From: an uncultured Pseudomonadota bacterium
GTDB taxonomy: Bacteria > Pseudomonadota > Gammaproteobacteria > Steroidobacterales > Steroidobacteraceae
Assembly (NCBI GenBank): GCA_903898785.1
Contig: CAIUGU010000182.1
Location: 1-36,592 of the forward strand
Direction of reading: 5' to 3'
Length of the DNA stretch: 36,592 nucleotides
Shown one piece after another: positions 29,388 through 36,592 of the stretch. Position 1 is the stretch's first letter. Each line of letters begins with the position of its first letter. Made by a program: the position numbers and the translations under genes. The notes below the pieces were generated by a model, which saw only the letters and a list, made by a program, of their open reading frames with translations, ran no database searches and had not been told where the DNA came from.

Positions 29388-30110
29388 CTACGCGGGCTGG
29401 CGGCCCTTGCCAGCCTTGACGCCTTTCCTGCGGGCCTTCGCCGTCGGGAGCCTTGGAGCGGACACGCGCTTCTCGGCGCCGGCATGCTTCTGCGGATAGG
29501 CGCACAGGTCGAACAGCACGCAGCGCTGGCACTCCGGCTTGCGGGCCTTGCAGACGTAACGGCCGTGCAGGATCAGCCAGTGGTGGGCATCGAGCTGGTA
29601 CTCGTCTGGCACGTTCCTGAGCAACGCCCGTTCGACGGCGACGACATCCTTGCCTGGCGCGAGACCCGTCCGATTGGCGACGCGGAAGATGTGCGTGTCG
29701 ACGGCGATCGTCGGATGACCGAAGGCCGTGTTCAGGATGACATTGGCGGTCTTGCGTCCGACGCCGGGCAGCGATTCCAGCGCGTCGCGGTCGTCGGGCA
29801 CCTCGCCGCCATGTCGCTCCAGCAGCAAGCGGCAGGTCGCAATGATGTTCTTGGCCTTGGTGTTGAACAGGCCGATCGTGCGGATGCAGTGCGTGACGGC
29901 GTGGATGCCGAGATCGACCATGGCCTGTGGCGTGGGTGCCTTGGCAAAGAGAGCAGGCGTTGCCAGGTTGACGCTGCGATCCGTCGCCTGCGCGGACAGG
30001 ATCACCGCGATCAGCAACTGGAACGGCGACTCGTAGGCCAGCTCCGTCGTGGGCTTCGGGGTGGCCACCTTGAGACGCTCGAAGAACTCGCGACGCTTGG
30101 CCGGCGTCAT
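29388..30110 (-). CDS. nth: Endonuclease III (bifunctional DNA glycosylase/AP lyase)
   Basis: The base-excision repair enzyme removes oxidised pyrimidines and nicks abasic sites. The 240-residue protein has the helix-hairpin-helix LPGVGRKTANVIL with catalytic K120, then D138 in AVDTHIFRV, both at exactly the E. coli positions. The C-terminal iron-sulfur loop is CKARKPECQRCVLFDLC (Cys-X6-Cys-X2-Cys-X5-Cys). A basic tail rich in Lys/Arg follows, longer than in E. coli. The start MTPAKRREFFERL at 30110 is chosen; its ATG overlaps the rnfB stop (ATGA). An upstream in-frame extension runs through the rnfB gene and is spurious. Confidence 0.96.
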   Translation of the reverse strand: MTPAKRREFFERLKVATPKPTTELAYESPFQLLIAVILSAQATDRSVNLATPALFAKAPTPQAMVDLGIHAVTHCIRTIGLFNTKAKNIIATCRLLLERHGGEVPDDRDALESLPGVGRKTANVILNTAFGHPTIAVDTHIFRVANRTGLAPGKDVVAVERALLRNVPDEYQLDAHHWLILHGRYVCKARKPECQRCVLFDLCAYPQKHAGAEKRVSAPRLPTAKARRKGVKAGKGRQPA

Positions 30111-30700
30111 GGGCGCGGCCCCGGCCTGCGCGCCTGCAGCTTGCGCTGGCGCTCCGCCTTGTCGTCGGCGATTCGCAGCGTGTGCGCGATGAAGCGCCGT
30201 CGCGCGAGATTGCGGCGTTCCAGTATCGTTGCCTCGCTTTGCGGCAGTGGCTGTTGCGCCGGTCGCATCTCGATGCAGTCCACCGGACAAGGCGGGATGC
30301 AGAGCTTGCAGCCGGTGCAGTCCGACTCGATCACCGTATGGGTGTAGCGGGCCGCACCGAGGATCGCATCGACCGGACAGGCCGGCAGGCAGCGGGCACA
30401 GCCGATGCAGAGTTCTTCATGGATGTACGCAACGAGCGCCGGTGCAAGCGGATCGCCGAACGTGGTATCGACGGGTTTGACTGGTCGGCCGAGTAGTGCC
30501 GCGAGGTCCGCCGCGGTCCCGTGGCCGCCCGGTGGGCACTGGTTGATGTCGGCTTCCCCGCGGACCATTGCGGTGGCGTAAGGCCTGCAACCCGTGTAAG
30601 TGCACTGCCCGCATTGTGTCTGCGGGAGGAGGGCATCGACCTGATCGATGAGGGCCTGCTCATCAGTCGACGTCAGCTGCGGTGGCCGGTGCACGATCAA
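30107..30700 (-). CDS. rnfB: RnfB-like iron-sulfur protein without membrane anchor
   Basis: The 197-residue protein has the RnfB four-cysteine region (CGQCTYTGC with NQCPPGG) and two ferredoxin-type motifs, CIGCARCLPACP and CTGCKLCIPPCP, each able to hold a [4Fe-4S] cluster. Canonical RnfB begins with a transmembrane helix. Here the N-terminus is hydrophilic, so a soluble electron carrier is expected. No rnfA, C, D, G or E gene is in the window. Linkage to nth, whose product also needs an iron-sulfur cluster, recurs in proteobacteria. The start is TTG at 30700 with GGAG 5 bases upstream; a GTG two codons later is the alternative. Confidence 0.88.
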   Translation of the reverse strand: MIVHRPPQLTSTDEQALIDQVDALLPQTQCGQCTYTGCRPYATAMVRGEADINQCPPGGHGTAADLAALLGRPVKPVDTTFGDPLAPALVAYIHEELCIGCARCLPACPVDAILGAARYTHTVIESDCTGCKLCIPPCPVDCIEMRPAQQPLPQSEATILERRNLARRRFIAHTLRIADDKAERQRKLQARRPGPRP

Positions 30701-30755
30701 TGCCGCTCCGCTTGGACAAGCAACGCGAGTTCGCTGGGGCGAATCCGGGGGATAT

Positions 30756-32837
30756 CTACTTCACCTTCATGCCGGGTTGCGCGCCCGTGTCGGGCGACAG
30801 CAGGAAGATGTCCTGTCCTCCCGGTCCTGCGGCGAGGACCATGCCTTCGGACGTACCGAAGCGCATCTTGCGGGGCTTCAGGTTGGCAACGACGACGGTC
30901 AGTCGACCCACCAGCGCCTCGGGTGCGTAGGCCGAACGGATGCCTGCAAACACGTTGCGCTGGCTGTCACCGACGTCGAGCGTCAGCTGCAACAGCTTGT
31001 CTGCGCCTTCCACAGTCTCTGCCTTCACGATGCGGGCAATGCGCAGGTCGACCTTGGCGAAATCCTCGACCGTGATTTCTGCAGGGGCCGACTCGGCGGG
31101 CTTCGATGCAGCGGGTGCGATGGCAGCAACGGCAGCAACCGGGACCACGGCAGGTGCAGCAGGTGCGGCTTCGGCAGGCAGGCCGAAGAGCGCATCCATG
31201 ACTTTGGGATCCACTCGCGTGGCGAGCGGAGCATATTCCTTGATGACCGTGCCAAGCAGCGGCTGTCCCGCATCGTTCCATGTGAACGGCCTGGACTGGA
31301 AGAAAGTCTCCACCTGCGCGACCAGTACCGGCAGCACGGGCTGCAGATAGATCGCGAGGAGGCGGAACAGGTTCAGCGACTGCGTGCAGACGGCCTGTAC
31401 GTCGGCCAGCTTCGCCGGGTCCTTCGCGAGCACCCACGGCTTGTTGTCGTCCACGTAACGATTGGCCCGGTCCGCCAGCGCCATGATCTCCCGGATCGCA
31501 GCCGCGAAGTCGCGGGCCTCGTACAGGTCGGCGATGTGCTTGCCGGCGGCCGCGAAATCCGCCTGCAACGCGGGGTCCTGCAGCGATGCAGCCAGCTGGC
31601 CGCCGAAGTGCTTCGAGATGAATCCGGCCGAGCGGCTCGCGATGTTGACGAGCTTGCCCACGAGGTCGCTGTTCACGCGCGCCACGAAGTCGTCCGGGTT
31701 GAAGTCGAGGTCCTCGACGCCCGCGTTGAGCTTGGCGGCGATGTAGTAACGCAGCCATTCCGGATTCATGCCGAGTTCAAGGTACTTGAGCGGGCTGATT
31801 CCGGTGCCGCGGGACTTGGACATCTTCTCGCCCGAGACGGTGAGGAAGCCGTGCACATGGATGTTGTCAGGCACCTTGTACGGGGTGCCCGCGAACTTGA
31901 GCATCGCCGGCCAGAACAGCGTGTGGAAATAGATGATGTCCTTGCCGATGAAGTGCACCTGCTCGGTGCCGGGCGCATTCAGGAAGGCCTCGAAGTCCAT
32001 GCCCTTCAGTTCGCAATACCTGCGGAAGCTCGCGAGGTAGCCCACGGGCGCGTCGAGCCAGACGTAGAAGAACTTGCCGGGCGCATCGGGAATCGGGATG
32101 CCGAAGTAGGGTGCATCACGCGAGATGTCCCAGTCGCCGAGCGGCCGGTCCGCCTTCCCCTCCAGCCATTCGCGTGCCTTGTTCGCGACCTGGGCCTGCA
32201 GGTGACCGGGTGCGTCGATCCATTCCTTGAGGAACTCTGCGCAGCGCGGATCGGAGAGCTTGAAGAAATAGTGGTCCGACGTCCTGAGGACGGGTTCGGC
32301 ACCGGACAGGCTCGAGTACGGGTTGACGAGGTCGGTCGGTGCGTAGACCGAGCCGCAGACTTCGCAGGCGTCGCCATACTGGTCCTTGGCGTGGCACTTC
32401 GGGCATTCGCCCTTGATGTAACGGTCCGCGAGGAACATGTTCTTCACGGGATCGAAGAACTGCTCGACGGGTTTGCTGTAGATCAGGCCCGCAGCCTTGA
32501 GCCGGCGGTAGATGTCCTGCGACAGCTCGACGTTCTCCGGGCTGTCCGTGGAATGCCAGTGATCGAAGCTGATGTGGAACCCGTCCAGGTACTGCGGCCG
32601 TCCGGCAGCGATCCTCGCGACGAGCGCCTGCGGCGTGATGCCTTCGCTTTCCGCCTTGAGCATGATCGGGGCACCGTGCGCGTCGTCGGCACAGACGAAG
32701 TGCACCTCATTGCCCTTGAGCCGCTGGAAGCGCACCCAGACGTCGGCCTGGATGTATTCCATGATGTGGCCGATGTGCAGCGGCGCATTGGCGTAGGGCA
32801 GGGCGGTGGTGACGAACAGGCGGCGCGGGGCGGGCAT
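30756..32837 (-). CDS. metG: Methionine-tRNA ligase
   Basis: The class I aminoacyl-tRNA synthetase charges both initiator and elongator tRNA-Met. The 693-residue protein shows the HIGH motif in NAPLHIGH (residues 21-24), a zinc-binding knuckle [17 protein letters not shown] (about 147-163), the KMSKS motif at 338-342 followed by RGT, and an anticodon-binding helical domain. After an Ala/Pro-rich linker, a C-terminal tRNA-binding OB-fold dimerisation domain follows ([17 protein letters not shown] and onward), as in E. coli-type MetG. The rnfB-like gene starts 55 bases downstream on the same strand. Confidence 0.97.
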   Translation of the reverse strand: MPAPRRLFVTTALPYANAPLHIGHIMEYIQADVWVRFQRLKGNEVHFVCADDAHGAPIMLKAESEGITPQALVARIAAGRPQYLDGFHISFDHWHSTDSPENVELSQDIYRRLKAAGLIYSKPVEQFFDPVKNMFLADRYIKGECPKCHAKDQYGDACEVCGSVYAPTDLVNPYSSLSGAEPVLRTSDHYFFKLSDPRCAEFLKEWIDAPGHLQAQVANKAREWLEGKADRPLGDWDISRDAPYFGIPIPDAPGKFFYVWLDAPVGYLASFRRYCELKGMDFEAFLNAPGTEQVHFIGKDIIYFHTLFWPAMLKFAGTPYKVPDNIHVHGFLTVSGEKMSKSRGTGISPLKYLELGMNPEWLRYYIAAKLNAGVEDLDFNPDDFVARVNSDLVGKLVNIASRSAGFISKHFGGQLAASLQDPALQADFAAAGKHIADLYEARDFAAAIREIMALADRANRYVDDNKPWVLAKDPAKLADVQAVCTQSLNLFRLLAIYLQPVLPVLVAQVETFFQSRPFTWNDAGQPLLGTVIKEYAPLATRVDPKVMDALFGLPAEAAPAAPAVVPVAAVAAIAPAASKPAESAPAEITVEDFAKVDLRIARIVKAETVEGADKLLQLTLDVGDSQRNVFAGIRSAYAPEALVGRLTVVVANLKPRKMRFGTSEGMVLAAGPGGQDIFLLSPDTGAQPGMKVK

Positions 32838-32873
32838 GGGGAGATGGCCAGGTAGAGAGCAGGAGGGGGCAGG

Positions 32874-32879
32874 ATTATG
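32874..32879 (-). promoter_or_regulatory. Candidate -10 element of the metG promoter
   Basis: On the minus strand CATAAT (five of six to consensus) lies about 37 bases before the metG ATG. No clear -35 box lies at 16-18 bases; the upstream stretch is C-rich. Confidence 0.35.
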
Positions 32880-32983
32880 CCAGCGGAGAGGGGACGGGGG
32901 ACAGGGCGCGTGGGCTGATGCCCTCAGAATCAGATCCCCTCACGCCAACAGGATCGGTGGCCGAATCCGGGGGAAACCAGAGC

Positions 32984-33003
32984 CCCTCTCCTTGAGGAGA
33001 GGG
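32984..33003. terminator. Hairpin downstream of the PilT-type ATPase operon
   Basis: CCCTCTCCT (32984-32992) pairs perfectly with AGGAGAGGG (32995-33003), leaving a 2-base loop. On the minus strand it is followed by GCTCTGGTTTCC, a weak T-run. It lies 34 bases past the stop of the second ATPase gene. The flanking GGAGGCGAAGCGGGTGAGG resembles widespread intergenic repeats of high-GC proteobacteria, so it may also be a repeat element. Confidence 0.5.
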
Positions 33004-33036
33004 AGGCGAAGCGGGTGAGGTGCCTTCCGGCCCGCG

Positions 33037-34152
33037 TCAACCGCTGTCCTTCAGGTGCTCGAACTTCGCCTTGTTGATGGCCTTCTTGTACGCTTCCTTG
33101 CCGTTGATGATGCCCTTGTCGAGCAGCTCCTGGATGGCCGAATCCATGACCCGCATGCCGTGCTGCGCGCCGCTCTGCATGGTGTTCTCGAGCTGGTCGA
33201 GTTTGCCCTGGCGGATCAGGTTCGCCACGGCCGGCGTGTTCACCATGATCTCGAGCGCGGCCACGCGGCCCTTCTTGTTCGCCCGCGGGATAAGCTGCTG
33301 GGAAACCACGCCGCGCAGCGACGTGGACAGCATTGCGCGAACATGCGACTGCTTGTCGGCCGGGAAGGAGTTCACCATGCGGTCGACGGTCGCCGCCGCG
33401 CCGTTCGTGTGCAGCGTCCCCATCACCAGGATGCCCATCTCCGCCGCCGTGACGGCAATGCTCATCGTTTCATAGTCGCGCAATTCGCCGACCAGGATGA
33501 CGTCCGGGTCCTCGCGCAGGGCGGACAACAGTGCCGTGGAGAACGTCGGGCTGTGGGTGCCGATTTCGCGCTGGCTGATCAGGCATTGCTTGCGCGTATG
33601 CACGAACTCGATCGGGTCCTCGATGGTGAGGATGTGGCCTTTTTCCCGCGCGTTGATGTCGTCGATCATCGCGGCCAGGCTGGTCGACTTGCCGGAACCC
33701 GTCTTGCCCGTCACGAGGATCAGGCCCTGGTTGGTCCGGCAGAGGTTGCGCACGGCGTCCGGCATTGCAAGGTCATCGAGCGTCAGTGCCTTCGACGGAA
33801 TCGCGCGGCACACCGCACCCAGGCCGTTCAGCTGCCGCATGACGTTCACGCGGAACCGGGAGACGCCCGGGATGAGGTACGCGAAGTCTGCGCCGTGCTG
33901 CTGTTCAAGTCGCAGCTTGGCCGCCGGCGGCATGATCTCCATCAGCACCTCCTGGACGAACTGGGCCGAGAGGACCTCGGGTCGCAGGGGATGCAGTTCG
34001 CCGTAGAGGCGGATGCGAGGCGGGTCGCCGGCGATGAAGTGCAGGTCGGACCCGTTCTTCATCAGCACGTCTTTCAGGTAGTCGTCGATGCGCTTCGGCG
34101 TGCCCGGGGTAGTAGCGATGCCCGACTGGACGGTGGTGCTGGAGGTGCTCAT
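33037..34152 (-). CDS. PilT/PilU family type IV pilus ATPase (second of a tandem pair)
   Basis: The 371-residue cytoplasmic secretion-type ATPase has an N-terminal PAS-like domain (DYLKDVLMKNGSDLHFIAGD), Walker A GKTGSGKST, Asp box IEDPIEFVH and Walker B DPDVILVGELRD. The His box reads AAEMGILVMGTLHTNGA; its first, usually conserved His (GHLV in PilT) is Ile here. The C-terminal AIRNLIRE-like motif is AVANLIRQ. It is not a canonical PilU, whose Walker B differs (QAPDVIMIGEVR). It follows the first ATPase gene by 11 bases. A role in pilus retraction is the family expectation. Whether this pair works on a standard pilus is not shown. Confidence 0.88.
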   Translation of the reverse strand: MSTSSTTVQSGIATTPGTPKRIDDYLKDVLMKNGSDLHFIAGDPPRIRLYGELHPLRPEVLSAQFVQEVLMEIMPPAAKLRLEQQHGADFAYLIPGVSRFRVNVMRQLNGLGAVCRAIPSKALTLDDLAMPDAVRNLCRTNQGLILVTGKTGSGKSTSLAAMIDDINAREKGHILTIEDPIEFVHTRKQCLISQREIGTHSPTFSTALLSALREDPDVILVGELRDYETMSIAVTAAEMGILVMGTLHTNGAAATVDRMVNSFPADKQSHVRAMLSTSLRGVVSQQLIPRANKKGRVAALEIMVNTPAVANLIRQGKLDQLENTMQSGAQHGMRVMDSAIQELLDKGIINGKEAYKKAINKAKFEHLKDSG

Positions 34153-34163
34153 GGTGCTGGTTG

Positions 34164-35261
34164 CTAACCGCTCGGCGCCAGGTCGAGCTTGGGCAGGATT
34201 TCCGTATCCGTGACGAAGCGCGACAACACCTTCTTGTCGTTGGCGTAGCCGTATGCGTCGTCCGGGTCGATTTCCTTCGCCTGCACGGCGGCCAGTAGCG
34301 CCATGTCGAGCGTCTGCATGCCGAGGTCCTTGCCTGTCTGCAGCTGCGTCGGGATCTGGTGCGTCTGGTCGGTCATCATCAGCTTCGCGATGGCGCGCGT
34401 GACGACCATGATCTCGCAGATGGCCTTGCGGCCACGCTGGTCCGGCGTCTTGATCAGCACCTGCGTAATGACGGCGAGCAGGCTCTGCGACAGGAAGCTC
34501 TTGGTCTGTTCGCGCTCATCTGCGGGCAGCGCGTCGATCATGCGGTCGATGGTCTTGACCGCGCCGGTGGTATGCAGCGTGCCGAGCACCAGGTGCCCGG
34601 TCTCCGCCGCGGTCATGGCCCAGCGGATGGTGTCCGCATCCCGCAATTCGCCGACGAGGATGACGTCCGGGTCTTCGCGCATGGCTGCCCGCACGCCTTC
34701 CGCAAACGAGGGCAGGTGGGTATTGAGCTCCCGCTGGATCACCTGGCTCTGCTTGCTGCGGTGGACGAACTCGATCGGGTCCTCGAGGCTCACGATGTTG
34801 AGCTTCCGGGTCGTATTCAGGTGGTCGATCATTGCCGCGAGCGTGGTCGACTTGCCCGTGCCGGTCGAGCCCGTGACCAGGATCATGCCCTGGTGGTTGT
34901 CGCACAGCTTGCGGATGATCGGCGGCAGGTTGAGGCGGTCCAGCGTCGGGACTTCCGTCGGGATGGCCCGGAACGTGGCCCCGATGCCCGTGTCCTTGCG
35001 GAACACGTTGACACGGAACCGGCCTCCGCTTGCCGACACATAGGAGAAGTCGAGGTCCAGCCCCTTCTTGAGGTGGTCCTGCTGCGCCTTGCTGACGATC
35101 TCGTACAGGTACCCCTCGAGCTCGGACTGGCTCAAGTCGCGGAATTTGATCGGCATGAGGTCGCCGTACATCCGCAGCATGGGCGGGATCCCCACGGCGA
35201 AGTGGATGTCCGAACATCCCTGGTCGGTACCGAGCTTGAGGAAGGCGTCAATTCGGGCCAT
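34164..35261 (-). CDS. PilT family type IV pilus ATPase (first of a tandem pair)
   Basis: The 365-residue hexameric ATPase has the N-terminal domain (FLKLGTDQGCSDIHFAVGIP), Walker A GSTGTGKST, Asp box LEDPIEFVH, Walker B DPDVILVGELRD and an intact His box AAETGHLVLGTLHTTGA. The C-terminal motif that is AIRNLIRE in classical PilT, needed there for retraction, reads AIAKLMMT here. This suggests a diverged paralogue rather than the genome's main PilT. The ATG at 35261 lies 8 bases from a ~72-bp direct repeat, and no Shine-Dalgarno sequence is visible in front of it. The upstream neighbour on the same strand is a Ser/Thr kinase gene. Confidence 0.88.
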   Translation of the reverse strand: MARIDAFLKLGTDQGCSDIHFAVGIPPMLRMYGDLMPIKFRDLSQSELEGYLYEIVSKAQQDHLKKGLDLDFSYVSASGGRFRVNVFRKDTGIGATFRAIPTEVPTLDRLNLPPIIRKLCDNHQGMILVTGSTGTGKSTTLAAMIDHLNTTRKLNIVSLEDPIEFVHRSKQSQVIQRELNTHLPSFAEGVRAAMREDPDVILVGELRDADTIRWAMTAAETGHLVLGTLHTTGAVKTIDRMIDALPADEREQTKSFLSQSLLAVITQVLIKTPDQRGRKAICEIMVVTRAIAKLMMTDQTHQIPTQLQTGKDLGMQTLDMALLAAVQAKEIDPDDAYGYANDKKVLSRFVTDTEILPKLDLAPSG

Positions 35262-35268
35262 AGATTGT

Positions 35269-35340
35269 CAGGGGGTGGCGAAGTCGTTTAATTCAATAGT
35301 GCCGGCTGGAGAACTGATGGTTCAACCCTGATTCGAAAAA
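35269..35340 (-). repeat. Direct repeat, copy A (adjacent to the PilT-type start codon)
   Basis: 72 bp beginning CAGGGGGTGGCGAAG on the + strand, and including TTCAAT and GGTTCAACCCTGA. It matches copy B, 81 bp away, at 60 of 72 positions with no gaps, and most differences are transitions. On the minus strand its last base is 8 bases before the ATPase ATG. A 9-bp palindrome, GGTTCAACC, is fully conserved between copies. Confidence 0.85.
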
Positions 35341-35349
35341 TAGACGATC

Positions 35350-35421
35350 CAGGGGGTGGCGAAGCTGTTCAATTCAATGGTGTCGTTTGCAGGACTGACG
35401 GTTCAACCCTGATGCGGAAAA
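35350..35421 (-). repeat. Direct repeat, copy B
   Basis: Second copy of the 72-bp element, offset by exactly 81 bp (27 codons) from copy A. Conserved blocks are CAGGGGGTGGCGAAG, AATTCAAT and GGTTCAACCCTGA. The middle section (about 35380-35390) is the most diverged. The two copies are separated by 9 bases of unrelated sequence. Confidence 0.85.
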
Positions 35422-35607
35422 CATCCGGGCCTCTCGACTGCAACGGTGGCCGCGCGTTGTGCCCCCACGGATTGACAGTCGTACGGGTCCAAGACTACAG
35501 GTTATGACAAGGGGGAGCCAACTGCCGGCTCGCGAGGGTGTGAACGCGCGCTCAGGTCGACGTCGTTCCGGCAACCGACTCCCTGGTGGCAGGGCGGAGG
35601 CAGCTCC

Positions 35608-36591
35608 CTACAGGAACTTCTCCAGCGCGAGCCGGATCTCGTCCATGCTCTGGAAGCGCTTGGTCTTGTCCACGGACATGGCCTTCATGACCAGGTCCGA
35701 CAGTTCCTTCGGCACGGCGGGATTGATCTCGATCGGCGGGCGAGCCTTACCCTGGACGTGCTGGTACATCACGGACATGTGGTCGCCGCGGCTGTACGGG
35801 GGCAGGCCCGTGATCATTTCGTAGAGGATGACGCCCAGGCTGTAGATGTCCGCGCGCTCGTCGACCTTCTTGCCCAGGATCTGCTCCGGCGCCATGTACT
35901 TGGGCGAGCCGATCACGTAGCCCGTCTTGGTGAGCTGCGTGTCGCCTTCCTTGTGGGCCGCGGCCACGCCGAAGTCCACGATCTTGAGCAGGCCCTCGTC
36001 GTTGATGAGGATGTTGGCGGGCTTCAGGTCACGGTGCACGATGCCCGCCTGGTGGGCGACGATCATGCCAGTGGCGATGTCGCAGCCGTACTGGAGCGCC
36101 TTCTTGAGCGGCATGGCCTTCTCGTTGACGATCTCTCCACCCAGCGTGTGGGACGGAAAGTACTCCATCGAGATGGCGTAGTTGCCGCGCATGTACAGGA
36201 AGTCGTAGATGCGGATGACGTTCTTGTGCGTGATCTTGCGCGAGTAGCGCAGTTCGTGCACGAACCGCTTCATCATCTCCTCGTCCTGGGAGACGTTGGG
36301 GTTCAGGAACTTGAGGATGAGGCGTTCCTCGACGACCGTATCCTCGACGAGCACCACGGTGCCGAACGCGCCCTTGCCGATCTTCTCGATGTACTTGTAG
36401 CGGCCCTCGATGACGTCGCCGGACTTCAGCGTCGAGATGTCGAGCTTCTGGGCTTCCTCCGCCTTCTTGACGATGGCGGCGATGTCGGCCTTCTCGACCA
36501 GCAGGGTCTTGGCCGCTTCGGCGGCGGTCGGTGCCGCCGGCGCCGCCTTCTGCTGGGCGGCAACCGACGTGCTGGAGAAGCGGTTGTCGAT
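35608..36591 (-). CDS. Eukaryotic-type Ser/Thr protein kinase (partial, N-terminus outside window)
   Basis: The visible 327 residues start in an Ala/Gln/Lys-rich linker (AAQQKAAPAAPTAAEAAKTL) and contain a complete kinase domain. It shows the glycine loop IGKGAFGTVV, the ATP-anchoring lysine in ERLILKFL, the catalytic loop HRDLKPANIL, the Mg motif DFG, the activation segment with TKTGYVIGSPKYMAPEQ, and DIYSLGVILYEMITGLPPYS. All catalytic residues are present, so it should be active. The domain is at the very C-terminus (ends ALEKFL), so sensory or regulatory domains must lie upstream, beyond the right edge. An in-frame GTG at 36357 would cut off the glycine loop and is not the start. It shares direction with the ATPase pair. 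Confidence 0.92.
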   Translation of the reverse strand: MDNRFSSTSVAAQQKAAPAAPTAAEAAKTLLVEKADIAAIVKKAEEAQKLDISTLKSGDVIEGRYKYIEKIGKGAFGTVVLVEDTVVEERLILKFLNPNVSQDEEMMKRFVHELRYSRKITHKNVIRIYDFLYMRGNYAISMEYFPSHTLGGEIVNEKAMPLKKALQYGCDIATGMIVAHQAGIVHRDLKPANILINDEGLLKIVDFGVAAAHKEGDTQLTKTGYVIGSPKYMAPEQILGKKVDERADIYSLGVILYEMITGLPPYSRGDHMSVMYQHVQGKARPPIEINPAVPKELSDLVMKAMSVDKTKRFQSMDEIRLALEKFL

Positions 36592-36592
36592 C

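Larger units (their letters stand above)
35262..35607 (-). other. 346-bp non-coding gap upstream of the PilT-type gene
   Basis: No gene is supported here. The half near the ATPase start holds two direct repeats. The other half is unique sequence with a possible minus-strand sigma-70 promoter: TTGGCT (35516-35521) and TAGTCT (35492-35497, within TGTAGTCT) spaced by 18. If used, the transcript leader would be about 225 bases and would include both repeat copies. Short minus-strand frames inside the repeats (about 16 codons) have no ribosome-binding sites. Confidence 0.5.

Noticed and set aside
30648-32855. 735-codon + strand frame across metG
   Set aside because: Antisense shadow of metG, whose HIGH and KMSKS motifs are intact.
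35319-35412. tRNA-like T-arm (GGTTCAACC) in the repeats upstream of the PilT-type gene
   Set aside because: No acceptor stem, D-arm or anticodon arm can be built around either copy.
35262-35430. c-di-GMP riboswitch upstream of the PilT-type gene
   Set aside because: Considered because pilus genes are common targets, but the conserved GEMM-type core bases were not found on either strand.

Overview
The window is a G+C-rich, gene-dense chromosomal stretch of a Gram-negative proteobacterium. The gene content (E3 with its own lipoyl domain, class I fumarase, DUF1841, RnfB-like protein next to nth, PilT-type ATPases, DUF1841/UPF0114 proteins, NodT-type outer membrane factor) fits a Beta- or Gammaproteobacterium, perhaps a Xanthomonadales/Nevskiales/Steroidobacter-like lineage. 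That placement is inference from families, not a search. No rRNA, tRNA, CRISPR array, integrase or transposase was seen. Most intergenic gaps are under 250 bp.

Layout. Positions 1-4320 hold the pyruvate dehydrogenase operon: the 3' end of aceE, aceF with two lipoyl domains, and lpdA with one more. Next come a palindrome-rich gap, a DEAD-box helicase (deaD), and a run of + strand genes: UPF0114 membrane protein, small membrane protein, PIG3-type quinone oxidoreductase, ppa, and a secreted protein of unknown function. Positions 10199-13295 are a damaged nitrogen locus. An ABC ATPase and permease are followed by only the C-terminal third of their substrate-binding protein, butted head to head against an allophanate hydrolase gene lacking its amidase N-terminus. 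Then come a PF04120 membrane protein, a PilZ protein, glutamate dehydrogenase, an unusually long DHA2 exporter behind a perfect palindrome, and glycogen phosphorylase.

Positions 21016-25833 (minus strand) form a complete tripartite efflux operon: marR, outer membrane factor, EmrA-like adaptor, EmrB-like pump, with a palindrome inside the marR promoter. A frameshifted YciI-like gene sits just downstream of class I fumarase. An alpha/beta hydrolase and a DUF1841 gene converge on a strong hairpin terminator. The minus-strand series metG, rnfB-like, nth follows.

The right end (33037-36592, minus strand) carries two tandem PilT-family ATPase genes downstream of a eukaryotic-type Ser/Thr kinase that runs off the window. 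Between kinase and first ATPase lies the largest non-coding gap (about 346 bp), holding two diverged copies of a ~72-bp element at an 81-bp period, the nearer one ending only 8 bp before the start codon. This kinase/ATPase/ATPase/repeat arrangement is the best candidate for an under-described system. The head-to-head truncation at about 12100 is the clearest genome-evolution event.
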